Below are positions 27,227 through 36,732 of a stretch of 64,000 bases of DNA, piece after piece. Under the pieces are notes generated by a model that did not search any database, was not told the origin of the DNA, and saw nothing but the letters and a program-made list of their open reading frames with translations. The first letter of the stretch is position 1. Every line of letters begins with the position of its first letter. The stretch comes from Brasilonema angustatum HA4187-MV1 (GTDB lineage Bacteria; Cyanobacteriota; Cyanobacteriia; Cyanobacteriales; Nostocaceae): the NCBI GenBank assembly GCA_019359695.1, contig JAHHGV010000029.1, positions 52,964-116,963 of the forward strand, given 5' to 3'. The position numbers and the translations under genes were made by a program.

Positions 27227-27712
27227 TCACGCTCGCTTAGCTAAAAACGCTACACTTATAGAAATTACCTCTGCAATATCTACTGGATCAAGTGAATAAA
27301 TCTTTGCCAAAACCTCTTTTTTAATCATATCAGAAGTCAAGGTTTTGCTGATTTTTACTTTCTCTACTAGTGTTCTCTCCAAACCTTCACGGTATGCTGA
27401 TAGAGAAATTTCTCCATCCAAATAAAGTTGCAGCGTTTTGCTGTCGCCACCACTTAGCTGTGCCAACTGCTGAAAGTTTTTGGAGTCAATTTCGGGAATA
27501 GTTTTACCCTTCAACCACCGATACACAGTTGAGAAATCTACACCAATAACTTCGGATAAAGTAGTTCGAGTCCAACCGTCTTTTAGTAGCTGCTCAATCA
27601 AATGAATCAGCCGCTCTTGGCGTTTCTGGATGGTAGAAGACCCAGAATCATCATTCATCAAAGTTACTTTACGGGTCATATTTGGGTGAACTACTTTAGT
27701 CTTTAATTCCAT
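27227..27712 (-). CDS. Helix-turn-helix regulator
   Basis: The protein has 161 residues. Residues about 30-75 form a helix-turn-helix of Cro/XRE or resolvase type (TRTTLSEVIGVDFSTVYRWL followed by KGKTIPE). The C-terminal half is helical with a Gly-Asp-Ser turn and LDGEISLSAYREGLE and may dimerise. The gene lies immediately upstream of the conjugation block on the same strand and diverges from the gene at 28064, so it is well placed to control both. A likely operator pair lies at 27928-27962. Confidence 0.7.
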   Translation of the reverse strand: MELKTKVVHPNMTRKVTLMNDDSGSSTIQKRQERLIHLIEQLLKDGWTRTTLSEVIGVDFSTVYRWLKGKTIPEIDSKNFQQLAQLSGGDSKTLQLYLDGEISLSAYREGLERTLVEKVKISKTLTSDMIKKEVLAKIYSLDPVDIAEVISISVAFLAKRA

Positions 27713-27927
27713 TGTGTCTTAACCTTCGCCAAAAGATCCGGTTAGGGTCTGACGTTGTGGAGTTTAATAATTGGCCATATGGTACTACTTTATAACCAAA
27801 ACTCTTACATTTACAAGGGTTTTAGGAACTTTTCACAAGATGTTTTACTATATATATCTATAATTTTATGTTATTTAAGTAACGAAATTAAATAATTAAG
27901 AAATTTTAAGCATTGATGTCATCGGCA

Positions 27928-27962
27928 TTGCATTGTGCAAGGCTTAATATTGCATGGTGCAA
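27928..27962. promoter_or_regulatory. Operator-like pair TTGCA-N3-TGCAA
   Basis: There are two 13-bp sites, TTGCATTGTGCAA (27928-27940, a perfect inverted repeat with a 3-base centre) and TTGCATGGTGCAA (27950-27962). Their starts are 22 bp apart, two turns of DNA, in the spacer between the HTH regulator and the divergent gene at 28064. This is the classical arrangement for cooperative binding of a dimeric repressor. Confidence 0.55.
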
Positions 27963-28063
27963 ATCTTGTTGGTGTGTACAAAAGCATCAGTCAAGCATGG
28001 AACATTTAGGTAACTTTCATAGGACAAAAGACTTTTAACCTTGTCTAGGGAGAAAACATATCA

Positions 28064-29053
28064 ATGTCATTCTCTGACTCTACTGTTGATTTAGATACAC
28101 TTAACCCTACTCTCACTCACGATATTGAGCAAGTAGAGTTAAATAGAGACTGTAAGCAAAACAAGGCTAATGGTCAAAACCTGTCGAGTATAGAAAATAC
28201 GCTCAGCGAGGCTGAGGCACAAGAACTAAGGAGGTTGGAAGCCACAGTTGAACGTTGTTTAAAAGCTTTTTGGCAGATAGGACAAGCCCTAAGAGAGATT
28301 CGAGATAAACGTCTGTATCGAGAATACTACAGTACTTTTGAGGAATATTGTATGACTCGCTGGGAGATGTCTCGGCGTTCGGCTTATCAGTTGATTTCGG
28401 CAGCCTCGGTTTATGAAAATGTGCGCCATGGCGCACAAATTCTTCCGGCCAATGAGCGCCAAGCTCGTCCTCTGGTTGCACTCCCTCCCGAACAACAACG
28501 AGAAGCATGGGCGAAAGCGGTTTCTACAGCTCCAAGTGGCAAAGTCACAGCTGTTCACATTACCCAAGTTGCTAAAGAGTATCAGCAAGGGAGTGTAGCA
28601 ACCAAATTCAGGAAGAAGAAAACTCCTGACAAACAACAATCAACTAACAACTCTATACAGTCAGTTGCCCGCAGCTGCTGGAACTGCACTCATTGCAGCC
28701 GAGAGTTTGTTGATGATCCCCAAAGCTTTTATTGCTACCAGTTGGGGAAATTAAGCTTTATCGAAAAGGACGGTAATCAACGGGGGCAAAGCTGCGAATT
28801 CTGGACTTATCGAGGGGAAGAGTCAGATGAAATCAAAAAGGCTCGGCCACCATTACAAGAAACCTTTACCTTAACTCTACAACTGCCTGCATACTTACAA
28901 CCATTGATACAAGACGCTGCCAAAGAGTCTGGTTTGGTTGCAGTAGACTGGGCGGCAAAGCTTTTGCAAGAGGCGGTTTCCAAAAGGAATGCATCTAAAA
29001 ATACGCAGATTCATCAGGATTTTATCGATATTTCAGTGTCAGAAGTTGCCTGA
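28064..29053 (+). CDS. Plasmid protein with helical DNA-binding-like N-terminus and Cys cluster
   Basis: The protein has 329 residues. Residues about 50-115 (FWQIGQALREIRDKRLYREY, then TRWEMSRRSAYQLISAA) strongly resemble the helix-turn-helix region of phage and plasmid regulatory proteins of the DUF3102/ParB-associated type. Residues about 205-250 contain a Cys cluster (CWNCTHC, then FYCYQLG, then QSCEFW) that could bind zinc. The C-terminal 60 residues (LTLQLPAYLQPLIQDAAKES) are helical. It is transcribed divergently from the HTH regulator and follows the operator pair. A role in copy control or partition is plausible but not demonstrated. Confidence 0.6.
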   Translation: MSFSDSTVDLDTLNPTLTHDIEQVELNRDCKQNKANGQNLSSIENTLSEAEAQELRRLEATVERCLKAFWQIGQALREIRDKRLYREYYSTFEEYCMTRWEMSRRSAYQLISAASVYENVRHGAQILPANERQARPLVALPPEQQREAWAKAVSTAPSGKVTAVHITQVAKEYQQGSVATKFRKKKTPDKQQSTNNSIQSVARSCWNCTHCSREFVDDPQSFYCYQLGKLSFIEKDGNQRGQSCEFWTYRGEESDEIKKARPPLQETFTLTLQLPAYLQPLIQDAAKESGLVAVDWAAKLLQEAVSKRNASKNTQIHQDFIDISVSEVA

Positions 29054-29578
29054 GAAGAGGTAAATGCTGACGAAAGAACTATTGCTTGAGAAAGGCGATC
29101 GCCATGCATGGCGACTCCAGAGGAGCATCACAAGCACGTCTTCGCTTGCTGTAGTGCAAACCAGAAATTGTTGCCGTAGATCCTTAAATACCCGAAAGCT
29201 AGCTTCTGGTAGAGTAACGGCTTCGGTACCCGTAGGGTAAGCTTAGCGGCTTCCCTAGACGTGCAGAGTGCAGCTTCTAGAAGAATCAGGTATTGGGACT
29301 TAAACATTTTTGAGGACAAAACAAGCCTCAAACTCATGCAGAACAAGGAAAATACACTAAATACTCAAAAAGCCCTGGAACCGAGATATATCAACAAACC
29401 AAGCTAAATGATGTCAAAGTCTTTTGGGATAGGCATTTGAGGCTATTTTATCTGTATTTTTTGTCTAAGTCCTGGTATTCGATTAGTGTTACACAAACTA
29501 AGTAATTACCGTCATGTGACGGCACAAACTTTGGTGTCTGCTTTTTTTTTGACAAATCACTTTATTTTGGCTTCGTCT
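29054..29578. other. Intergenic region with dispersed palindromic repeat remnants
   Basis: No gene is seen. At about 29094-29125 is GGCGATCGCCATGCATGGCGACTCC, a HIP1 site joined to a palindrome, written here in parts: GGCGATCGCC then ATGCATGGCGACTCC. At about 29215-29265 is a CGGCTTCGGTACCCGTAGGG / GCTTAGCGGCTTCCC block. Both are typical short palindromic repeats of Nostocales intergenic DNA. Confidence 0.4.
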
Positions 29579-29752
29579 ATGAGCAAACAACTAGAAATTT
29601 CTAAATACAACTCAAACAATTTACAACCGTTGGCATTAACAGCAGTCTGGCTCAATGCTTCAGATAATGCCCAAAAAATTATTATCCCGACATTCACCCT
29701 TCACCACAACACTAAGTCGCATATTCCGCGTCATGGGAGAGAGCAACCCTGA
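29579..29752 (+). CDS. Small ORF translationally coupled to the next gene
   Basis: The ORF has 57 codons from the ATG at 29579 (the frame is open from 29486). Its TGA overlaps the ATG of the next gene as TGATG at 29750-29754. The product (MSKQLEISKYNSNNLQPLAL and on) has no known motif. Tight coupling suggests a leader peptide or small partner that sets the level of the following protein. Weak upstream ribosome-binding sequence keeps the confidence low. Confidence 0.35.
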   Translation: MSKQLEISKYNSNNLQPLALTAVWLNASDNAQKIIIPTFTLHHNTKSHIPRHGREQP

Positions 29753-31323
29753 TGTCGGTCAAACAGAATAGAATAGAGTATGCTAACCCGCAATCACCAG
29801 TCTATCAACAGGTAATTTCCGGGTTAGAAATATCGCAAACAGCAAAAACTTACAAGCGTCTTAGGAAACCGAAAAACCTTCCTTTCACAAAACCACCGCT
29901 GTTTACAAGCAAAAACTACGAGATGACGGCAACATGCGCACCAATTGTCAGTGCTACTCAAGCATACCTTAAGCATCCAGACTGGAGTGAGTACAGTAAT
30001 GGCAGCCTTTACTTCCAAAAATCATTTGGGAAGGGTCGTTATATTGAGTTTTACATACTTCACAAACAAGAGCATCAACCACAATACATCTCAGACAGCG
30101 CCGAACATCAAATCCTTGAGCAATATGGTGTGATGGCAGCAAGACTCCATGCTGTGTTCGCCACATATGCAGCTCAGCAAACAGAACCTTGGAAGCAACC
30201 ATTCGTTCTGCGAGGTTCGGAACTCACAAAAACACTAAAAGTATACAAAAGTAAAAAACTAACAAAATCGCAAAAACTGAAAGCTATAGCAGACTTAGCT
30301 CTCGTTGTTGGGACTCTCGGTGCTGTCATCCACTGGTACGAAGGAGAGTTAAACCTTTGCATCAAAGAACGCTGCCTGCTTTGGATGGTGAGTGTACAAG
30401 AATATAGTCAGCCAAATTTATTCGAGGAAGAAGATGAACTTTGCGAAGTTATCATCCGGGTACAACCAGGTCTTTGGACTTATAACTTCCTTAATTCCCA
30501 AGGTGAACAGTCCAAAACTGCTCTGTATCAGTACGGGTTTATGCCCAAGCAAATTTTCGATCTACATCCACGTCAGCATAAACTCGCTACTAGCTTAGCA
30601 TTGTACATAATTCAGAATAGTCGCGCTCACAAGAATGGCATTTACACAGTTCATAGCCTATTGAGTAAAGTTTTGCCGTCTTCTCAAATAGAACAGGCAG
30701 TCAATGATTATCGTTATGGCTGGAGACTGAAAGAAAATCTAGAAGAGGCATTACTAGTTTTAAAAGATAAAGTTGGTATCAAAATAGAGTTTGATGATGA
30801 AAGTTACCCACTGTGGCTCAGACCTTTGTGGGCAATGCCAGATGAACTGAGTAGTTTGTCTGCGAAAGAACGAAATCAGGCGCTTGTTGGAACTAAGAGG
30901 CTGCCAGATAACTACATTCAACACATTTTGTTACCTGCAAAGTTGATTTTGAAAGTGCCAGTTCAAATCCAAAGGCATTTGAGTAAATTTGAGACTCGGA
31001 AAAACCGAACTGCTAAAAAAACTTCTCAACGCCAAACAAAAAATCACGATGCACGCACCACAGTCAGCACCCCTGAAGTGGTGAAAACACATTCCCAAGC
31101 AGAGGCTACGCCACAAATCGTTGAATTAACTCAAACAAGCGAACTTACTGGGGCTATTTTAAAGCAAATTAGAACTGCTAAGTGTATGAGTCAAAGGGAG
31201 ATTGCTGGTGCTATAGGGATGAGTCAGAGTTGGGTGCGAGATATTGAAAATGAGGGCAAAGACCAGCCAATTCCGCAGAAGTACGTTGTGAAGTTGAAGG
31301 AAGTCTTGGGTAGCGTCATCTAA
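29752..31323 (+). CDS. Plasmid protein with C-terminal XRE-type helix-turn-helix
   Basis: The protein has 523 residues. The C-terminal 65 form an XRE helix-turn-helix (ILKQIRTAKCMSQREIAGAI, then GMSQSWVRDIE). The N-terminal 400 are unassigned, with a mixture of helices and strands and a basic linker (RKNRTAKKTSQRQTK) before the HTH. The gene ends 110 bp before the 98-bp repeats of the presumed origin and 478 bp before the replication gene, so it may bind those repeats and control replication. It could also be an accessory Rep protein. No transposase or recombinase motif is seen. Confidence 0.6.
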   Translation: MSVKQNRIEYANPQSPVYQQVISGLEISQTAKTYKRLRKPKNLPFTKPPLFTSKNYEMTATCAPIVSATQAYLKHPDWSEYSNGSLYFQKSFGKGRYIEFYILHKQEHQPQYISDSAEHQILEQYGVMAARLHAVFATYAAQQTEPWKQPFVLRGSELTKTLKVYKSKKLTKSQKLKAIADLALVVGTLGAVIHWYEGELNLCIKERCLLWMVSVQEYSQPNLFEEEDELCEVIIRVQPGLWTYNFLNSQGEQSKTALYQYGFMPKQIFDLHPRQHKLATSLALYIIQNSRAHKNGIYTVHSLLSKVLPSSQIEQAVNDYRYGWRLKENLEEALLVLKDKVGIKIEFDDESYPLWLRPLWAMPDELSSLSAKERNQALVGTKRLPDNYIQHILLPAKLILKVPVQIQRHLSKFETRKNRTAKKTSQRQTKNHDARTTVSTPEVVKTHSQAEATPQIVELTQTSELTGAILKQIRTAKCMSQREIAGAIGMSQSWVRDIENEGKDQPIPQKYVVKLKEVLGSVI

Positions 31324-31434
31324 CTTTCCTGAGAAATTTCGGAAGCCATTGCACTCTCAAGTGTTAGCCCAATTTTTGCTGCTTTGTACTCAACCCTCCT
31401 TACTCACCTCAAATTACCTCCTCGTGTGATAGAT

Positions 31435-31712
31435 AGCCCCCTAATGTGAGTGTTATTTTGTTTGAAACCCTTATATAGCAAAACTTTGAAATGAGTACTC
31501 AACCCGCTAAAATTAACGCCCCCTCATGTGATAGCCCCCTAATATGAGTGTTATTTTGTTTGAAACCCTTATATAGCAAAACTTTGAAATGAGTACTCAA
31601 CCCACTAAAATTAACGCCCCCTCATGTGATAGTTACTTTTTTGAAATGCTTATATAACAAGAGTTTTGGCTAAAAGTACTCATCTGATCTATATATATAG
31701 AGGAGTACTCAA
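31435..31712. repeat. Direct repeats before the replication gene, likely plasmid origin/control region
   Basis: Two almost identical 98-bp units (31435-31532 and 31533-31630) are followed by a diverged partial third unit. Each contains TTTGAAACCCTTATATAGCA and ends with GAGTACTCAA. The heptamer GTACTCA occurs five times between 31387 and 31712 and once more just inside the downstream gene (about 32160). An AT-rich stretch (TATATATATAG, about 31690) lies between the last units and the Rep start. Iteron-like repeats plus an AT-rich box next to a Rep gene are typical for origins. Confidence 0.6.
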
Positions 31713-31801
31713 TTAGCAAAAAAAGGCAAAATGGTATTTTACAGACGCACGTAAATCTAATGCATGGGAGATTCAAACTCCCACTTAAGTAAATTGCGTC
31801 T

Positions 31802-34800
31802 ATGAAACGTCAATACACTAGCAAACGTAATCCCTGTCCCATCTGCGCTAACAATCACGGCTGCGCCATTAGAGACGACAACTTAATTGAGTGCCTGCGG
31901 AGTTTCAATCAACAAGACGCACCAGCTGGCTATCGCTTCCTGGCGCTGCTGCGTAACGACATGGGCGGTTTGTTTGTAAAGGACGACGACAGCGGCAGTA
32001 ACCACCAACAAGAAAAACCTCTGTACTCGCAACAGCAGCGCCATTCTATTAATATTCAAAAACATTTGAGCGTAGAAAAATGCGCAGACATGGAGGGGCT
32101 TATCGCCCAGCGACATCGCCAATTTCAGTTACTGTTACAAAAAACCGTAACAACTGTGAGTACTCAACACTCCTCACACCTCCAGCAAAGAAGACAGCTC
32201 AGTACTGAAGAAATTAACTGGTTAAAAGTATTAGGTTGGCTAAGAACCTGGGAACCAGGTTTGTATGCCCCAATTGGGATAACCGCTGACCTCCCCGGTA
32301 TATCTCCTGATAGTAAACTATTAGGAACAGAGGGGATAACTATAGCAGCTCTTGACCCCGATTTTCACATCACTGGCTTTCAAATTGCCACTTTACGTAC
32401 TAGCCCCAAATACATCTGGCTAAGTGGTAACAACCAAGGAGGAACTGGACCACAATTACCAAATGGAGAACTACCGCTATTTTGCTGGAAACACCCCGAT
32501 GCCAAAAAGGTGAAAATAGTAATTCTCTGCGAAGGAGCACTCAAATCACTACTAACAGCTGTTTTCTTATGGCGTTCTGGGCAAACTGATATCACTGTCA
32601 TCGGTACAGCAAGTGCTGCTCACTACGGTGAGAAAACCCTTCAAGATTACCTGAAACGATTACGTCCCAAAGAAATTCGGCTTATGCCCGATGCAGGGAC
32701 ACTACTCAATCCCCATATTGCTAAAGCATCGGAGCAAACCCTACAACGCTGCTGTAAATGGAAATATAAGTTGAGTGTGGGTGATTGGGGACAACTAGAA
32801 ACCAAAGAACACTTGGACATCGACGAATTACTAGCTGCTGGTCGTCAAAATGAAATTAAACTGATTACCAGTGCTGCTTACTTTAACCATTGCCATATCC
32901 ATAACCAAATCAGGAAGCTACTCAAACAAAGTTCGTTCCATCAAGTAGAGGACAAGGTAATTGAGTTACAGCCGGTGGAACACTCCATAGACAACCTGGA
33001 TTTCATTCGCCAGTATGCCACAGGTATTGAGTACTGTCGCAAAGGTGGACATCAGGTAGTCGTAGTTTGGAACAATACAACCATCACACCAGAAGATTTC
33101 TTTGCTCTGTGTTCAGAAAAAGTTCAAAAAGCTCTTGCTGACATAGATTTTGAGTGGGGAATGCTCTACAAACTTAAGCTTTGGTTCGGGCGGATGGTAG
33201 AACGTTATCGACCGAAAAACGGTTTTGGTAACTCATATTCTGCACAACGAACCGCTGACAAAACTGTGGACGAAGGAGTTACTCTCCATACAATTGAGTA
33301 CAAACCAGGAAAGTTACCCAGATGGGGTGATTTTAAACATCCACCCAGAATTGTCTTTAAGAAAGGTCAACGCTTACAAGTTTACTCTGAAGCGATCGCT
33401 GCTGGATGGAAACATATTTTAGACAAAAGTCCCACTGGAACATTCAAAAGCCATGATGTAGGAATTGCTACTCCAGACGCTTTAGGAGTTGACAAACTAT
33501 GGTATTTTACAAATCATGCAAGAAACATTACCACAGATACTGTCGAGCACAATTATAAATATTTGGATGTTCGCAATTGCGGGATGGTGTGGGACTCTAC
33601 ACCCAACGGAAAACAATATCTCAGATGGCCCAAAAATAAAGAAATTCCTGACACAACTGGTAACTGCCATCGCAGTTCTGTGTTTACAGCCTTACAGAAC
33701 AAGAATATCTCAATTTATTCAGGTGTAGACAATCCTGTTTGCAGTACATGCCATTTACTCGAAGCTTGTCGTTCGAGTGCGGGTGGTGGGTTTGGATATC
33801 GGTTTTTACGACGAGAGACTTTAAAGTACGACCGTATCCGCGCACATCCTGATAGTGCTCCTGATGCCAGTAGCTTTGACTGGTCAAGTTGTGGTATCAT
33901 CTGGGACGAAGCAATGCGGACAGTGCAACCAGTTAGTGCGATCGCTGCCAGCGTTAAAGACCTAGACCAGGTCATAGCACAATTAACTGTTCACTATCCC
34001 GAAATTAATATAAAGTTACAGTCAGTGTGGATGGTACTACGGCAGTGCCTGACAGGAGAAATTAAACAACCTCACTATGGCTGGAATGATGCTGCAGTTC
34101 GGGAGATGCTTGGTGAACCACCAGACAATTTGGGTGAAATCATTGCTGTAGCAATGAAGGTTTTACATCCCGACTTGGAATCACTTTTTAATACAACCAA
34201 GGAGTATTCGGTAAACCTCAGTGATTTGCCTGGGATATTGCGAAAACGTTTTAACAATAAAACCTTTGAACTGATACAGAAAATTCAACAAAACTTCCCT
34301 TTGTGTTGGTTTATACCATTTATGCAAGTATGGGCTCAACGAATTCCTGGTGCTTTGCGCCTTTATCAAGGTCAGTTGCTCATTTCAACTCGTAATGAAA
34401 GACACCCATTAATAGCATCAGCTGCTGCATGGAACATTTATTTGGATGCAACAGCTGATGCTGAGTATTTATCTTGGTGGATGAATATTTCAGCCGAAGA
34501 AATTTTAACAATTGAACAAGAAGTACCAGTTAGCAGTAATCTCAAGATAGTTCAAGTCACAGGACTAGGACAAGTTTCTAAAAATCGCAGTTCATATTGC
34601 CAAAGCAGAGTCAATGCACTTCGCCAGGAGTTGCTAGTACGTCACCCGAATATAAAATTCATTGATTTTGTGAAGTTTTGTGAAGAAGGTGACGGTGGAT
34701 GGTTCAGAGATAGTCGAGGGTCGAATGATTTTCAACAGGTGACTACCTTAGTCACCTTTGGTATTCCCTACCAAAATATCGGCTGTTTAGAAGCGCTTTA

Positions 34801-35437
34801 TCTAACCTTATGTAAAAAAAATCTCATTTCCAAAGAAATTTGTGATTCGTCAGAGTTTCATTGCTTTGTAAATTGGGCAACACAGGCTGAGATTAAGCAG
34901 GGTATAGGACGTTTACGAGCGCACAATCGAACCCAAGAACAACTTTGCTTCTACTTTTGTGCTGACTATGACCTTAGCTTTCTAGAGCAGGAAGTAGAGT
35001 GTGTTAATGCTGCTGATATGACTATTGAAGCAGGTTCATTAGATGAAAAATCTTGGTGGAAAATCAAGGAGTCTGTTAAAGAGCTTTGGGAGATGCGACA
35101 AAAAGTTACTCAATCAACGGTTTCGGCTGTTTCTGGTATTAGCCAGGGCTACATCTCTAAGTTAGCGAGTGAATTTGGTGGGAGTTGGAAACAGTGGCTA
35201 AAAATATTCCTATCGTTATTAGAGACTGATAATAGCGATAGGAATAATTTGGAATCTGAGTTATGTAGTTTAAGGGAAGAAGTCCCAAAGGTTGGATGTG
35301 ATGTTATATCGTTCTTGACGAATGCCAAATCTCATGTTGCTTTATTGTCAGAGATATGTAGCTGGTATAAGAATTTAGATAAGCAGTATTGGAAATCCAG
35401 TAAAAATATTTTAAAGAGTGTGAAGACTATGACATAA
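31802..35437 (+). CDS. CyRepA1-family plasmid replication protein (primase-helicase, DUF3854)
   Basis: The protein has 1211 residues. The N-terminus has a zinc-ribbon-like cluster (C12, C15, C21, C31; NPCPICANNHGCAIRD). Residues about 235-330 are Toprim/DUF3854-like (VILCEGALKSLLTA, then RLMPDAGTLL). A helicase half follows: a Walker A-like loop near 541-552 (SPTGTFKSH, where the usual second Gly is Phe), a DEAx box near 700 (GIIWDEAM), LDATA near 880, and a motif-VI-like QGIGRLRAHNR near 1032. The last 150 residues contain a small HTH (SAVSGISQGYISKLASEFGG). This is the architecture of the cyanobacterial plasmid initiators known as CyRepA1. It follows the repeat-rich origin region directly. 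Its 3' end abuts an IS remnant, so the extreme C-terminus may be altered. Confidence 0.82.
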   Translation: MKRQYTSKRNPCPICANNHGCAIRDDNLIECLRSFNQQDAPAGYRFLALLRNDMGGLFVKDDDSGSNHQQEKPLYSQQQRHSINIQKHLSVEKCADMEGLIAQRHRQFQLLLQKTVTTVSTQHSSHLQQRRQLSTEEINWLKVLGWLRTWEPGLYAPIGITADLPGISPDSKLLGTEGITIAALDPDFHITGFQIATLRTSPKYIWLSGNNQGGTGPQLPNGELPLFCWKHPDAKKVKIVILCEGALKSLLTAVFLWRSGQTDITVIGTASAAHYGEKTLQDYLKRLRPKEIRLMPDAGTLLNPHIAKASEQTLQRCCKWKYKLSVGDWGQLETKEHLDIDELLAAGRQNEIKLITSAAYFNHCHIHNQIRKLLKQSSFHQVEDKVIELQPVEHSIDNLDFIRQYATGIEYCRKGGHQVVVVWNNTTITPEDFFALCSEKVQKALADIDFEWGMLYKLKLWFGRMVERYRPKNGFGNSYSAQRTADKTVDEGVTLHTIEYKPGKLPRWGDFKHPPRIVFKKGQRLQVYSEAIAAGWKHILDKSPTGTFKSHDVGIATPDALGVDKLWYFTNHARNITTDTVEHNYKYLDVRNCGMVWDSTPNGKQYLRWPKNKEIPDTTGNCHRSSVFTALQNKNISIYSGVDNPVCSTCHLLEACRSSAGGGFGYRFLRRETLKYDRIRAHPDSAPDASSFDWSSCGIIWDEAMRTVQPVSAIAASVKDLDQVIAQLTVHYPEINIKLQSVWMVLRQCLTGEIKQPHYGWNDAAVREMLGEPPDNLGEIIAVAMKVLHPDLESLFNTTKEYSVNLSDLPGILRKRFNNKTFELIQKIQQNFPLCWFIPFMQVWAQRIPGALRLYQGQLLISTRNERHPLIASAAAWNIYLDATADAEYLSWWMNISAEEILTIEQEVPVSSNLKIVQVTGLGQVSKNRSSYCQSRVNALRQELLVRHPNIKFIDFVKFCEEGDGGWFRDSRGSNDFQQVTTLVTFGIPYQNIGCLEALYLTLCKKNLISKEICDSSEFHCFVNWATQAEIKQGIGRLRAHNRTQEQLCFYFCADYDLSFLEQEVECVNAADMTIEAGSLDEKSWWKIKESVKELWEMRQKVTQSTVSAVSGISQGYISKLASEFGGSWKQWLKIFLSLLETDNSDRNNLESELCSLREEVPKVGCDVISFLTNAKSHVALLSEICSWYKNLDKQYWKSSKNILKSVKTMT

Positions 35438-35460
35438 CACATCCAAGTCATTTTCAATTA

Positions 35461-35556
35461 TTAGCAATAAGAAGGAAATACTGCCGCCAGCACATGAGTT
35501 GAATCAGTGCGCTGTTTTCCTTTGTATTTTATAATACCTTTTTCTTGAAACTGCTT
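35461..35556 (-). pseudogene. IS1182-type transposase remnant, second piece
   Basis: On the minus strand the sequence reads KQFQEKGIIKYKGKQRTDST followed by HVLAAV and a stop at 35463-35461. KQRTDSTHVLAA is the first catalytic Asp region of IS1182/IS1380-like DDE transposases. It joins exactly in frame to the piece at 36733-36894 if the IS630 element between them is removed. The remainder of the transposase is missing. Confidence 0.75.
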
Positions 35557-36732
35557 TAAGTAGAACGAGGTGAAAAAACCAAACTGTGTAAAGATAAGTA
35601 AATACGTACAATGGTCTACCAAGGTAACAGGGATATGGGCAGCCGTTTAAGGGTATTTCTGACTTTTGAGCAAGATAAAACTTTGTTCAATCTGAGAACG
35701 GCAGATGTACCCCAGAAAGTAAAAGACCGAGCAGAAGTAGTCAGGTTGAGCGCACATGGTTGGTACGTGGAGAAGATAGCCGCTCACTTTAACTGGACAG
35801 CCCAAACAGTAAGAGAAGTTTTGCATAGATGGAAAAAGCTAGGGGTGGAGGGGCTGTGGTCTAAACCAGGGCGAGGAGGAAAACCAAGGTGGACGGAAGC
35901 TGACATGGTGTTCTTGGAAGAATGTTTGGAAAAAGAACCACGCACATATAACAGCGTTCAGTTAGCCCAAAAATTAGAAAAAGAACGCTCAGTAAAGTTA
36001 AGTCCTGACTGGCTAAGGCAGGTACTAAAAAAAAGGGATTATCTGGAAGCGAACAATGAAATTGCCACAAGGGAAAACAAGATCTGCTAGTACAGCAACT
36101 CAAACAGGCAGACCTAGAAATGCTGAAATTGTCTGCGGCGGCTGGGGAAATAGACTTAAAGTATTTGGATGAATCAGGATTTTGCGCACAGGGAGAACCG
36201 AGTTACAGTTACTACTTTCTCGCTGTGCAAAAACGCTTGGAGCAGAGTCAACGCCGGGGACGAAGGTTGAGCATTATTGGTTTTCTTCAGCCTCTAATTA
36301 GCTTTGTGTACGGACTGGTGATTGGCGGTGTTTCACGCAAAACTTATATCCAGATGATGGAGCAGGAAGCCGCAATTGCCCAAAAAACAGGACGCATCAG
36401 AGTCATCGTCCAGGACAACGGGCCGATACATCGGTGTAAAGAAGTTCAGCAATTATGGTCAAAGTGGGAAGACATGGGTTTGTACATCTTTTTTCTACCC
36501 AAATATTGCTCAGAGATGAACCCGATTGAATTGGAATGGCAACACCTGAAAAAAGATCAACTAGCTTCTAAAAGTTTTGACGACGAGTTAGATCTTGCCT
36601 ATGCCGTCATTGATGGAGTTCAAACAAGAGGAGAAAAAGGAAATTACAGTACACACCGTGTAAGATTTCACTCTAATTCTTCTGCTTAATTTTTTGTTAC
36701 ATACTTATAAAATTTCACCACGACTTACTTAA
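35557..36732 (+). mobile_element. IS630-family insertion sequence (A)
   Basis: Terminal inverted repeats are seen: TTAAGTAGAACGAGGTGAAA at 35556-35575 against the inverse of 36713-36732, with 16 of 20 matching. The element is flanked by a duplicated TA, the IS630/Tc1 target. Removing it restores the reading frame of an IS1182-type transposase (GVEQKLLDILL joined to KQFQEKG). It carries one transposase gene. Confidence 0.8.
35611..36689 (+). pseudogene. IS630 transposase (A), frameshifted
   Basis: The N-terminal piece (35611-36090) has a winged-helix/HTH (WTAQTVREVLHRWKKLGVEG). The C-terminal piece (36120-36689) has the DDE triad: Asp in KYLDESGF, Asp in VIVQDNGPIH, Glu in NPIELEWQHL. The two are in different frames. 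Between them a family-like sequence (KKGIIWKRTMK) can be read in the third frame after an eight-A tract at about 36026-36033, and HKGKQDLL in the second frame, so two single-base insertions, the first in the A-tract, best explain it. Polymerase or ribosome slippage at the A-tract could partly compensate; otherwise the gene is dead. Confidence 0.75.
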
